Source: Kriegella aquimaris
Lineage (GTDB): Bacteria; Bacteroidota; Bacteroidia; Flavobacteriales; Flavobacteriaceae
Assembly: GCF_900103215.1 (NCBI RefSeq)
Contig: NZ_FNGV01000001.1
Coordinates: forward strand, 186,001-250,000
Reading direction: 5' to 3'
DNA length: 64,000 nucleotides
This document shows positions 33,251 through 42,123 of the stretch, piece by piece; position 1 is the stretch's first letter, and each line of letters begins with the position of its first letter. The notes beneath the pieces are model-generated. The model was given only the letters and a program-made list of their open reading frames with translations. It did not search any database and was not told the origin of the DNA. A program made the position numbers and the translations under genes.

Positions 33251-34548
33251 TTTTGTCTTCGCTTATAAGTTTTAACTGTTGATGTACCATCTGGATTTAT
33301 AAATTGATACGTATAAGTTTCTGCACTGTCCCAATTATAGTTTATGACATATTCCTTTGAATCTAAACTGTATATCAATGAATATGAATTTTTTCCTAAA
33401 GATTTAAAATCAATAATTTCAGCACCTCGCAATGGTCTTAATGCAGGCCGTAATTCATGTGTTCTAGGTTGAGGATAAACTTGATTTTCTGGTGCTTTTG
33501 TTTTTGGGTCTAATTTCACTTCTCCTCTCATACCTGCGATTAAATAAGGATATTCTTTAATAGCATGGTATTGATACGAGCCATCTGAGTTTGTTTTTCC
33601 TAAATATTGATCCAATGTATCTGTTGTTTCGCCATACACAGGAAAACCATCAACAGCGTAAGCTACAGGGTTGCCAACTCCAACTTGATCTTGCAAGTGC
33701 AAAGGTGGTAAATGGTAATGATAATCGTCCGCACGTCCACAATGTCCGCCCCAATTGTCTAATTCTCCAATAGCATTAGCATCTTCGCCTCTATTATTTA
33801 AAGGGTTAAAAATGGGAATTCCATTTACAGCAACAGCAATTGCTCCTTTTAGCAAATTTGTTTTTGTAGATAGCGGGTTCTCTGCCATTTTTGGATGGAA
33901 AGGTATGGCCCAACTATTATCACCTTTGTAATTTTGATTAATAGGTACTTGTTGTTGCCAATTTGTTATACCGACCATCATGTCATGATCTGGTAACCCA
34001 TTAGATGAAATATAGAGGTAATTTTCATCTACATGTGTTTCAACATCATCAAATTTCGTGAAAAATGATTGCATGATAGAAATATCGTTTTGGGGAACAT
34101 TTACCCCATTAGATTTGTCTGATTTGATGTTTTTACAAGAAACAACTAAAATCATTGCTACACCCAGAATTCCATAAGTCAAGTGCACTACTTTTTTGCG
34201 TTTTATCAGGTTATAAATAGAGAAACACAGTAAACATCCACCTAAAAGTATAAGAGACAAATTTAATTTTGAGGGTGGCTGAGAATTTAAAGATTGAATG
34301 AATTCACTTTTGGTTTTAATATACTTTTGATCTGCATTGGAAAAGTCTGAAATTTTATATGTTTTAATATCGTGGTTTCCATCCACAAGCCAGACTTCAT
34401 TATTTTCATACTTAATAAAATCAGCTTTAACTATTTCATTTGTAGTTGTCAATTCCCACTGTTTCAGTGATACTCCATGTCCACCTTCATGAGCAAATAG
34501 ATTGCTGTTTATTATTAAAAAAAAGAGTAGTAGTATTTTGTTCTTCAT
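33247..34548 (-). CDS. YHYH-domain membrane protein
   Basis: 433 residues. It has a signal peptide, then HEGGHGVSLKQWEL, hydrophobic segments at about 96-115 and 121-138, and a large exported domain with GITNWQQQVPIN, VNGIPIFNPLNNRGEDA, the name-giving YHYH at 276-279 and YAVDGFPVYG. The second hydrophobic segment ends VVSC (Cys138), which looks like an internal lipobox, so the protein may be a fusion of a small membrane protein with a YHYH lipoprotein. The function is unknown. Its stop overlaps the start of the PEBP pseudogene (ATGA). Confidence 0.85.
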   Translation of the reverse strand: MKNKILLLFFLIINSNLFAHEGGHGVSLKQWELTTTNEIVKADFIKYENNEVWLVDGNHDIKTYKISDFSNADQKYIKTKSEFIQSLNSQPPSKLNLSLILLGGCLLCFSIYNLIKRKKVVHLTYGILGVAMILVVSCKNIKSDKSNGVNVPQNDISIMQSFFTKFDDVETHVDENYLYISSNGLPDHDMMVGITNWQQQVPINQNYKGDNSWAIPFHPKMAENPLSTKTNLLKGAIAVAVNGIPIFNPLNNRGEDANAIGELDNWGGHCGRADDYHYHLPPLHLQDQVGVGNPVAYAVDGFPVYGETTDTLDQYLGKTNSDGSYQYHAIKEYPYLIAGMRGEVKLDPKTKAPENQVYPQPRTHELRPALRPLRGAEIIDFKSLGKNSYSLIYSLDSKEYVINYNWDSAETYTYQFINPDGTSTVKTYKRRQK

Positions 34549-34653
34549 ATACTTCAGTATAATTACTAAAAACTAATTATTTACAGCAGCTATTAAATAT
34601 GCCAACATAGGTTCTCGTTTTAAAATTATGCACTTAGATTAATTATGTGCCTG

Positions 34654-35685
34654 TTAGGTTTCTATTTTCAAGTGTATCGAATAAATTCCCTCTTTTAGTT
34701 GCTTTTGAAAAGTATGTTTATTTGGATATAGCAATTGTAATCTTTTTTCCAAATTCTCCAACCCAATGCCCGAACCACTTTTGTCATCGTTTTCTTTGGG
34801 AAAATTATAATTCTCAATATTGAAAATTACCGTTTTTTCCTGACAAGTCATTTCTAGCGATATTAAACTTTCGGAATTCGCTGAAACGCCATGTTTAAAG
34901 GCGTTCTCTATAAGTGATATAAATAATAACGGAGCTATTTTAATATTGGTTTCCCCTAAAGGAAAAATGGCTTCTATTTTCGTTTTTTCGCTGAGACGTA
35001 ATTTCATTAAATCGATATACTTTTCCATAAAATCGATTTCTTTTGAAAGCGGCACCAACTCCGTTTTTGTTTCATACAATAAATAGCGCATAAGTTTGCT
35101 CAAGCTATGGATTGTCGTTTTCGCTTTTTCCGGGGAAATATCCACTAACGAATAGATATTGTTCAGCGAATTGAAAAAGAAATGGGGCTGCAATTGGTAC
35201 CGAAGATGTTGTAATTCAGATTGCAATTTAACATTGGTCGCTTCTTTGCGCTCTGCCTCTGTCTTTGCCCATCGTTTTGTGGTCTTTATGGCTATAGCAA
35301 AAAGTAGCGGTGCCATATACGATAACATCTGTACATAAATAATCATTTTTAATGGAGGTCCACTTCTTTCGCTATCCTGTGGTTTTCTAGTCAGGTCTTG
35401 AAAAAAATTATTCTCTATTTGCTCTTTTGCCAATAGGAAAAAAGCAATAATAACAACGTTAATGATGATAAATTCAAGTGTTTTTTTGGTAAAAAAATAC
35501 CTATCTATTAAAACGAAATAATTTAAATAGAAAATGATGGCATAAAAGAACAACGGAATCCAAAAATGAGCTATGATCCGGTTAATTTCCTGTTCCTGTC
35601 CGTACGACAAGATATAGGGCAGACTGAATAAGACAAACCAAATCAGGGCGTGCGAAAAGAAAATTATTTTTTTGTTTTTATGCAT
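34654..35685 (-). CDS. LytS/YesM-family sensor histidine kinase
   Basis: 343 residues with four transmembrane helices (about residues 7-140), a linker helix, then the His_kinase domain with LQPHFFFNSLNNIYSL (His168) and an ATP lid with ENAFKHG (about 259-265) and SGSGIGLENLEKRL. It follows the ABC permease by 6 bp in the efflux operon. The cognate regulator is presumably the LytTR protein at 30850. Confidence 0.9.
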   Translation of the reverse strand: MHKNKKIIFFSHALIWFVLFSLPYILSYGQEQEINRIIAHFWIPLFFYAIIFYLNYFVLIDRYFFTKKTLEFIIINVVIIAFFLLAKEQIENNFFQDLTRKPQDSERSGPPLKMIIYVQMLSYMAPLLFAIAIKTTKRWAKTEAERKEATNVKLQSELQHLRYQLQPHFFFNSLNNIYSLVDISPEKAKTTIHSLSKLMRYLLYETKTELVPLSKEIDFMEKYIDLMKLRLSEKTKIEAIFPLGETNIKIAPLLFISLIENAFKHGVSANSESLISLEMTCQEKTVIFNIENYNFPKENDDKSGSGIGLENLEKRLQLLYPNKHTFQKQLKEGIYSIHLKIET

Positions 35686-35691
35686 AACTAT

Positions 35692-36912
35692 TTATTCATA
35701 ACGCAGTGCAGTAATCGGATCTAGTGAAGATGCTTTTCGTGCCGGGTACCATCCGAAAAAGATGCCTGTTATAGCACAAACAGCAAAAGAAATTACTATT
35801 GAATATAAGGCAACACTTGTAGGCCAATTCAAGAATTTTTCGATGAATACCGTAGCACCAAGCCCTAAGATGACTCCTAAGATGCCACCTGTAATGCTTA
35901 TTAGTATGGCTTCAATTAAAAATTGCATTAAAATATCGGAGCCCTTACCTCCTACTGCCATTCGTAAACCAATTTCTTTAGTACGCTCCTTTACCGAAAC
36001 ATACATAATATTCATAATACCAATACCACCAATTAACAAGGAAATACTTGCTACTGCTACTAAAAGGATGGTTAACATCTCACTAGTTGAACTAAAAGTT
36101 GAGATTAATTCTTCCATAGAGCGTACATGAAAATCGTCATCGTCACTATCCATTAATTTATGTTGCGAACGTAAAATTTCCGTTACTTGTGTTACTGCAT
36201 CAGGAGCATCATCTTCACTAATGGCAGAAGCCATTATTTGATTTAAATAATCAATAGCCAAAATACGTTTTTGTACGGTTGTGTAGGGCGCAATAACAAC
36301 ATCATCCTGATCTTGACCAAAGGTGTTTTCGCCTTTTTCTTCCAACACACCAATTACTTTAAATGGAATATTATCAAAACGAATCATTTGCCCTACGGGA
36401 TCTTGACCGTCAGGAAATACATTATCAACCACTGTTTGTCCAATTAAAGCAACTTTAGAGGCTGACTTTACTTCGGCATCGGTAAACATACTTCCACTTT
36501 GTAAATCCACTACTTTTATGTTTAAGTACTCGGGATTTACACCATAAATAGTACTTGGCCAGTTATTAGAACCGTTTATAACTTGTCCGCCACCATTTAC
36601 TACTGGAGTTATGTAGCTTAATAATGTTGCTTCTTGTTTGATCTTTTCATAATCTTTAAGCGTCAATGTTTGTACATCTCCACCACTTCCTCTTGCTGGA
36701 CCTCTATTATCGGCACCTGGTCTAATAGTAATCATGTTAGAACCCATACTTGAAATGGTTTCTCTAATACTTTCTTTAGAGCCTTCTCCAATGGCTAGCA
36801 TAGCAATTACTGAAGCTACACCAATGATGATACCCAGCATGGTAAGCAATGTTCTTGTTTTATTAAGAACGATGGCTTTAAATGCGATTTTTAATAAATT
36901 TATTAGTCTCAT
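35692..36912 (-). CDS. MacB-type ABC transporter permease
   Basis: 406 residues: an N-terminal helix with LLTMLGIIIGVASVIAMLAIGEGSK, a large periplasmic MacB_PCD domain (about 50-270), then three C-terminal helices with SLLIGGIGIMNIMYVSVKER and the FtsX end YPARKASSLDPITALRYE. It pairs with the separate ATPase gene 2 bp upstream. Together with the adaptor and outer-membrane gene it forms a tripartite efflux pump. Confidence 0.92.
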   Translation of the reverse strand: MRLINLLKIAFKAIVLNKTRTLLTMLGIIIGVASVIAMLAIGEGSKESIRETISSMGSNMITIRPGADNRGPARGSGGDVQTLTLKDYEKIKQEATLLSYITPVVNGGGQVINGSNNWPSTIYGVNPEYLNIKVVDLQSGSMFTDAEVKSASKVALIGQTVVDNVFPDGQDPVGQMIRFDNIPFKVIGVLEEKGENTFGQDQDDVVIAPYTTVQKRILAIDYLNQIMASAISEDDAPDAVTQVTEILRSQHKLMDSDDDDFHVRSMEELISTFSSTSEMLTILLVAVASISLLIGGIGIMNIMYVSVKERTKEIGLRMAVGGKGSDILMQFLIEAILISITGGILGVILGLGATVFIEKFLNWPTSVALYSIVISFAVCAITGIFFGWYPARKASSLDPITALRYE

Positions 36913-36914
36913 AA

Positions 36915-37658
36915 TTAATGTTCCTCTTTAGGTAATTTTGCTAATTCTGCGGAGGCAGATTGTACTTTTTGGTTCAGTTTATCCTGAATAATATTTCCAT
37001 CTTTTAATACAATAGTTCTATTGCTAAATGTTGCAATATCTGGTTCGTGAGTAACAAATATTATGGTTATGCCTTGTTTGTTTAACTCTTGAAAAATTGA
37101 CATGATTTCGTAGGCAGTTCTTGTGTCTAGATTTCCTGTAGCCTCATCTGCAAGTATCATAACTGGGTTGTTTACCAATGATCTTGCAATAGCCACACGT
37201 TGTTGTTGACCACCTGAAAGTTGGGAAGGGGTATGATCCATTCTGTCTTTTAAACCAACCATTTCTATTGCTTTTATAGCTCTCTCCCTTCGCTCCTCTG
37301 AAGACACTTTACTATTATAGAACAAGGGTAATTCTACATTTTCTAAAGCTGATGTTCTTGCCAATAGATTATAAGATTGAAAAATAAATCCTATTTTTTC
37401 ATTTCGTATAGTAGCCAGTTGGTTTTTACTTAAATCCTTCATTTTTACCCCATCAATTTCGTAAATTCCAGAAGTTGGTTGATCTAGACACCCCAAAATG
37501 TTTAGCAAAGTACTTTTCCCCGAACCACTAGAGCCCATTATGGTAACAAATTCTCCTTCATTTATTGTAAAAGAGATACCTCGAAGAGCGCGTACTGTTT
37601 CCGCTCCCATGATAAACTCACGTGTTAAATCTTCTATTTTTATGATTTCTTTGCTCAT
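36915..37658 (-). CDS. MacB/LolD-type ABC transporter ATPase
   Basis: 247 residues with Walker A GSSGSGKST, Q-loop FIFQSYNLL, signature LSGGQQQR, Walker B MILADEAT and the H-loop FVTHEPD. It is a stand-alone ATPase, unlike fused E. coli MacB. It starts 6 bp after the adaptor gene and ends 2 bp before the permease gene. Confidence 0.93.
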   Translation of the reverse strand: MSKEIIKIEDLTREFIMGAETVRALRGISFTINEGEFVTIMGSSGSGKSTLLNILGCLDQPTSGIYEIDGVKMKDLSKNQLATIRNEKIGFIFQSYNLLARTSALENVELPLFYNSKVSSEERRERAIKAIEMVGLKDRMDHTPSQLSGGQQQRVAIARSLVNNPVMILADEATGNLDTRTAYEIMSIFQELNKQGITIIFVTHEPDIATFSNRTIVLKDGNIIQDKLNQKVQSASAELAKLPKEEH

Positions 37659-37664
37659 TATCGC

Positions 37665-38882
37665 TTACTTTTTCTTACCTCCCGGTCGTTGTGGCATAAA
37701 CGGACTCTCGTTCGTTGCTTCTTTTGAAATTTCAGATTTACTAACACTTTTTAAACTATATACCAATTTTTCACCATCCGTAACACCACTTACTATCTGC
37801 ACGTTCACACCATCACTTGCTCCCAAGGTGACTTTTTTGGGTGAAATGGACCCATCGGTTCCATATATCCAAACCGTACTTTCACTATCCTCTTCGGGCA
37901 TCGGTTTGTCCTGCGGCGGTTTTACCGATATATTTTGTTGTTTCTTATAGTCCATCAAAATTAGTGGGTTTGGCTTAAAATTAATGGCTTTGGCCTCGGT
38001 AACCAATACATCTTTTAACTCTAAGGTATAGATAGAGATGGTGGCCGTGAGACCGGGTTTTAACTTTAATTCGGGATTATCCGCTTTGATAACAACCGTG
38101 TAAGTAACAACATTAGAGGTTACCGTGGGGTCTAACCGTACTTGTGTGACGGTTCCCTCAAATTCATGGCCTTGATAGGCATCAACTGTAAAGCTTACAC
38201 GCTGCCCTTCTTTTACTTCGCCTATATCAGCTTCATCAACATCAGCCTCTACTTGCATCTCCCTTAAATCTTGAGCAATCGTAAAAAGTGTCGGTGTGCT
38301 ATAACTTGCCGCAACCGTCTGTCCTTCATCAATATCCCTAGACAACACCACACCGTCTATAGGTGAGTAAATATTGGCATATCCTAAATTGGTCCTTGCT
38401 TTTTGTAGGTCTGATAAACGTTGTGTAACGGTGCCTTTTGCGGTTTGAATATTATATTGGGCATCGTCAAAATCGGATTTACTGATGACCTGATTATCAT
38501 ACAAGGTTTTTTGCCTATCGAAAATGGTTTGCATGTAATCTCTTTGACTCACCGCATTATCATAGGCTGCTTGTGCTTGTGTAAGTGCGGCCTTAAGATT
38601 TGTTTTATCCAATTCGGCAATTAATTGTCCTTCGGTCACGATGCTATTATAATCTACATATATTTTTTCGACGACTCCCGAAACTTGCGTACCCACTTCC
38701 ACTTGGGTAATTGGCTCAATTGTTCCTGTTGCAGTGACCATTGTGGTTACATTTCCGGTTTGGGCGGTAACCGTTTTGGCTTCAATGACAACACTATCAC
38801 TCCCTTTCAGAAAGCTATAGCCTACAACAGCTAGTATTACCAAGACGATACCGCCGATAATGATGTTTTTTTTATTTTTCAT
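37665..38882 (-). CDS. HlyD/MacA-type periplasmic adaptor
   Basis: 405 residues with an N-terminal membrane anchor (IIIGGIVLVILAVVGYSFL), GTIEPITQVEVGTQVSGVVEKIYVDYNSIVTEGQLIAELD (biotinyl-lipoyl half), a long alpha hairpin (about 95-165), LGYANIYSPIDGVVLSRDIDEGQTV (second lipoyl half) and a beta-barrel. Member of the tripartite efflux operon; starts 5 bp after the TolC-like gene. Confidence 0.9.
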   Translation of the reverse strand: MKNKKNIIIGGIVLVILAVVGYSFLKGSDSVVIEAKTVTAQTGNVTTMVTATGTIEPITQVEVGTQVSGVVEKIYVDYNSIVTEGQLIAELDKTNLKAALTQAQAAYDNAVSQRDYMQTIFDRQKTLYDNQVISKSDFDDAQYNIQTAKGTVTQRLSDLQKARTNLGYANIYSPIDGVVLSRDIDEGQTVAASYSTPTLFTIAQDLREMQVEADVDEADIGEVKEGQRVSFTVDAYQGHEFEGTVTQVRLDPTVTSNVVTYTVVIKADNPELKLKPGLTATISIYTLELKDVLVTEAKAINFKPNPLILMDYKKQQNISVKPPQDKPMPEEDSESTVWIYGTDGSISPKKVTLGASDGVNVQIVSGVTDGEKLVYSLKSVSKSEISKEATNESPFMPQRPGGKKK

Positions 38883-38887
38883 TTTGA

Positions 38888-40219
38888 CTAAAGTTTAATT
38901 TCGTTTCCTTGATAGAATTGTAAAAGTTGATGGTATAAAATATTTAAGTATTTAGCTTGTAAATAGTTTTGTTGGGCATTGGTAAACGTGTTTTGGCTTA
39001 TCACCAGGTCTGTGGTACTCAAAGCACCCAATTCATATTTTTTCTGAGCTAGGTTGTAGGATTGTTCCGCTGCCATTTGGGATGCTTCTGCAGCTACAAG
39101 TTGTTCTTGAGATGAAAGCGTATTCTGATAGGCTGTTTCAACTTTTAGTATAACTTCTTTTTCAACCATCTGTTTTTGTAATTCAGCCTTTTCAATATTA
39201 AAAGAAGCAATTTGTACGGCAGATTTTGTTTGATTTCTATTGAAAATCGGTACACTTAAACTTAATCCTAATCTTTGATTGAAATTGACATCTAACTGAT
39301 CATAAAATATATTGTCACTTAAACTTGTATAACCAGAACCAAGGCTACCGGTTAATGATAATGTAGGTAAGAAACCTCCTTTTGCGATATCCAGTTCCTT
39401 TTCGTTAATAGCAATGTTTGCCTTGCTCGCCTCTACTTCCGGCAAATACTCCAAAGCATTGGTGTAAATAGCTTCCTTATTGAGTTCTAGATTTATTAAA
39501 TCCATATTCTCATCGATAGTTTCGATTTCCAGATTTTCTAAAGGCGATAATTCCAATAGTTGTTTTAAGGTGATGATGTTTAGCGCGTAATCATTTTTAG
39601 CAGTAATTACATTGAATTTATTAGTTGCCGCCTGACTTTGCGCCTCGGTATAATCGCTTAGGGCAATAGAACCAGCTTCTAAACGTGATTTGGCTCGTAA
39701 AACTTCTTTTTCGGAAGCGTTAAGGTTATTCTCAGCTATTGAAATTGCTTCCTTACTATATAGTGTTTGTAAATAAGATTCAAGAATGCTAATAACAATA
39801 CTGTTCTTGGCTTCTTCAGCTAATAAACTATTTTCTTCTAGTAATAACTTATTTTGTTGGACCTGGTTATTCAGCTGATTTCCTTGAAACAGGGTCATAG
39901 AACTATTGATACCTAAATTGGTATTGTGAATTTGATCAGACACATAGTCGCTTGTAATAGGGTCAATTGTAGTGCCGTTAGAAAAGCTTTGTGAGGCGCT
40001 CCCAAATAAATTAGGAAGCTTGGCCGATTTCGACCTACTGTAATCAACTTCAGATATACTTTCATTTAGGTTGGCATCCTTTACGGTAATGTTGTTGTCT
40101 ATGGCATACGTGATACAATCTTGTAATGACCAGATTTTGGTTGGCTGATTATCGGCCACCTCTTGTGCCGATACCAGTAATGTGCCACAGAGAAATAATA
40201 TAAGTGAAAATATTTTCAT
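38888..40219 (-). CDS. TolC-family outer membrane efflux protein
   Basis: 443 residues: a signal peptide (MKIFSLILFLCGTLLVSAQ) and two outer_membrane_efflux repeats with long coiled helices, LQDCITYAIDNNITVKDANL and DVNFNQRLGLSLSVPIFNRN, and a C-terminal LGALSTTDLVISQNTFTNAQ. It is the first gene of the efflux operon that runs on to the histidine kinase and probably to the LytTR gene. No perfect -7 box was found upstream. Confidence 0.92.
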   Translation of the reverse strand: MKIFSLILFLCGTLLVSAQEVADNQPTKIWSLQDCITYAIDNNITVKDANLNESISEVDYSRSKSAKLPNLFGSASQSFSNGTTIDPITSDYVSDQIHNTNLGINSSMTLFQGNQLNNQVQQNKLLLEENSLLAEEAKNSIVISILESYLQTLYSKEAISIAENNLNASEKEVLRAKSRLEAGSIALSDYTEAQSQAATNKFNVITAKNDYALNIITLKQLLELSPLENLEIETIDENMDLINLELNKEAIYTNALEYLPEVEASKANIAINEKELDIAKGGFLPTLSLTGSLGSGYTSLSDNIFYDQLDVNFNQRLGLSLSVPIFNRNQTKSAVQIASFNIEKAELQKQMVEKEVILKVETAYQNTLSSQEQLVAAEASQMAAEQSYNLAQKKYELGALSTTDLVISQNTFTNAQQNYLQAKYLNILYHQLLQFYQGNEIKL

Positions 40220-40550
40220 TATTGAGCGTATTATAATTTACACTCCAAAAGTCAACATATACTACAGTATTTTAAAAGGAAATAGAAGTTCTGATAGATT
40301 TGCTATACAAAAAGTCTAATTCTATCGATGGAAAATTATAAGTTTTGGCAGAAGCTCAATCAATATTTCACGTCATGTGGGTAACTCTAATTTATAAGAT
40401 CGGATGCTGAGTCTAGCATTCCCTCCATTTTTAAACTACTTTATAATTAGACAAATTTTTAGTAAGATGCACAACTTTTCAAAGACATTGTTCGAAACCC
40501 ACATAGCAATCACTAAGCGGTCGGTTCTGGTAAGTTATATGGAATTTGGA
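40220..40550. other. Intergenic region between divergent efflux and DUF481 genes
   Basis: About 330 bp with no recognised gene or RNA. It must contain the efflux operon promoter, but no exact TAnnTTTG on the minus strand was found. Confidence 0.4.
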
Positions 40551-40558
40551 TACCTTTG
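40551..40558 (+). promoter_or_regulatory. -7 promoter element TACCTTTG of the DUF481 gene
   Basis: An exact TAnnTTTG match on the plus strand, 21 bp upstream of the ATG at 40580. Confidence 0.55.
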
Positions 40559-40579
40559 CAACTTTTAAAATAGCTCATA

Positions 40580-41347
40580 ATGCCCTTAAAAAACATCTGC
40601 CTTCTAATCGTGATTGCCTGTTTTTACCAATATGCAAATAGCCAATTGGTCAATATTGAATCAAAACGTATGCAGCGCGATTCGGTACGTTTTGCCTTGA
40701 AAAGTGATGTGTTATTTGATTACACGGACAATAATGGAAATTATATTTTGCAAATTGGCTCCAATGTAACAACCCAGCTCAAATCTAAAGACCTTAAAAA
40801 GATTTACTTTTTCATCGGTAATTACAACTTGATCCGAAGTAAGGCAGAGGATTTTCAAAATTCCTGGTTTCTCCATTTTCGGTATAATCAAAAGCTATCG
40901 AATCTCTTTCGCTTAGAAGCATTTTTACAAAACCAGAACAATACGTTGTTGACAATAACGAGCAGAAACTTAATTGGGGCAGGTATTCGTTTAAAATTGA
41001 TATCCAAGGAAAACACCAAGGCCTATTTAGGCAATGCCTATATGTATGAAATAGAAAAAATCGATGAGCTCGATCAACAGTTTTATAACCATAGAAATAG
41101 TAGTTATTTTTCGGTGACCCATGCATTAACGCAGGCAAAGCTAGATTTTACGGGCACTGTATATTTTCAGCCTTTGTACCGTTATATTGGCAACCATAGA
41201 ATTTTGTGCCAATTGAAAGCCGAAATGCCCTTGACCAATATTTTAAGTGTTTCGGCACTTTACAATTATTTTTACAGCAGTTTTTCGCCCAATGCCGAGA
41301 ATGACCGTTCATCGAATATAAGTCTCGGACTTACTTTTACGCTGTAA
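40580..41347 (+). CDS. DUF481 outer-membrane beta-barrel-like protein
   Basis: 255 residues with a signal peptide (LLIVIACFYQYANSQ), alternating hydrophobic strands, SWFLHFRYNQKLSNLFRLEAF and a C-terminal terminal-strand pattern ISLGLTFTL ending in a hydrophobic residue, all typical of DUF481 outer-membrane proteins. Function unknown. It is transcribed alone. Confidence 0.75.
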   Translation: MPLKNICLLIVIACFYQYANSQLVNIESKRMQRDSVRFALKSDVLFDYTDNNGNYILQIGSNVTTQLKSKDLKKIYFFIGNYNLIRSKAEDFQNSWFLHFRYNQKLSNLFRLEAFLQNQNNTLLTITSRNLIGAGIRLKLISKENTKAYLGNAYMYEIEKIDELDQQFYNHRNSSYFSVTHALTQAKLDFTGTVYFQPLYRYIGNHRILCQLKAEMPLTNILSVSALYNYFYSSFSPNAENDRSSNISLGLTFTL

Positions 41348-41418
41348 ACTATTGCTATAAAGGGAAGTATACGTTTATCAGTTCTTAAACGCTACGATTA
41401 TGAAATTTTATAATGAAG

Positions 41419-41997
41419 TCAGCATTGTCCAAGAACCACTTCAAATGCCAGTTTATAGCTTGATTTTTGAGTAGCAGCGGTTCTTTTTCTACGCAACACT
41501 GTTATTCTATCGACATCAAATTTATGTTCATAGGTAATGTCTTTAAAATAATTCCAGCTATTGGTATATTGTTTATCATTATTACTACGGGCAATGGTTA
41601 TATGAGGCTCCCGTAAAACTTGCGCTATTTGCTTTGATATATGGAAACGTTGGCGTAGAACGGTTGTCAATAATCTTTGGACGCGTATTATCTCTTCCTT
41701 TTCGGTTTTCAAGTAGACTAGACCATTCTTTTGAAACCCGTGAAACCCCGAGACACCTATTTCGAAACCTTTGAGTTGGTTCAAATACATATCGAATTCC
41801 TGTTTTAAAGCAGATTCACGTGAACTTAGTAAATCAAAATGGCACAAACTTATATGTGCTTTTGAATTGATGTAATGGGCGCGACCGAACCTTTCGTGAT
41901 ATAATTTTTTAAAAAAGGAGACATTGTTAGTTATGGTTTCGGAAGGGCTCACAACTACTAAGTATTCGTTAATGTCGCTGTCAAATTCAAAAAGCAC
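41419..41997 (-). CDS. 2H phosphoesterase (2'-5' RNA ligase superfamily)
   Basis: 192 residues with both catalytic motifs, HISL (in KAHISLCHF, about residue 47) and HITI (in EPHITIAR, about 131). The spacing suits the 2'-5' RNA ligase/YjcG-like group. The substrate is uncertain: RNA ends or cyclic phosphates. It is a single gene. Confidence 0.8.
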   Translation of the reverse strand: MLFEFDSDINEYLVVVSPSETITNNVSFFKKLYHERFGRAHYINSKAHISLCHFDLLSSRESALKQEFDMYLNQLKGFEIGVSGFHGFQKNGLVYLKTEKEEIIRVQRLLTTVLRQRFHISKQIAQVLREPHITIARSNNDKQYTNSWNYFKDITYEHKFDVDRITVLRRKRTAATQKSSYKLAFEVVLGQC

Positions 41998-42123
41998 GAT
42001 GAAATGGTTTTAAAGACCTTGGCCAAAAATTGTTGACCAAGGTCGTTAAGTATAGTAAAAGATACTACTTTTTACCATTCAATACAATAGATTTGGTCTT
42101 CTATCTATGCTATATAAATAACA

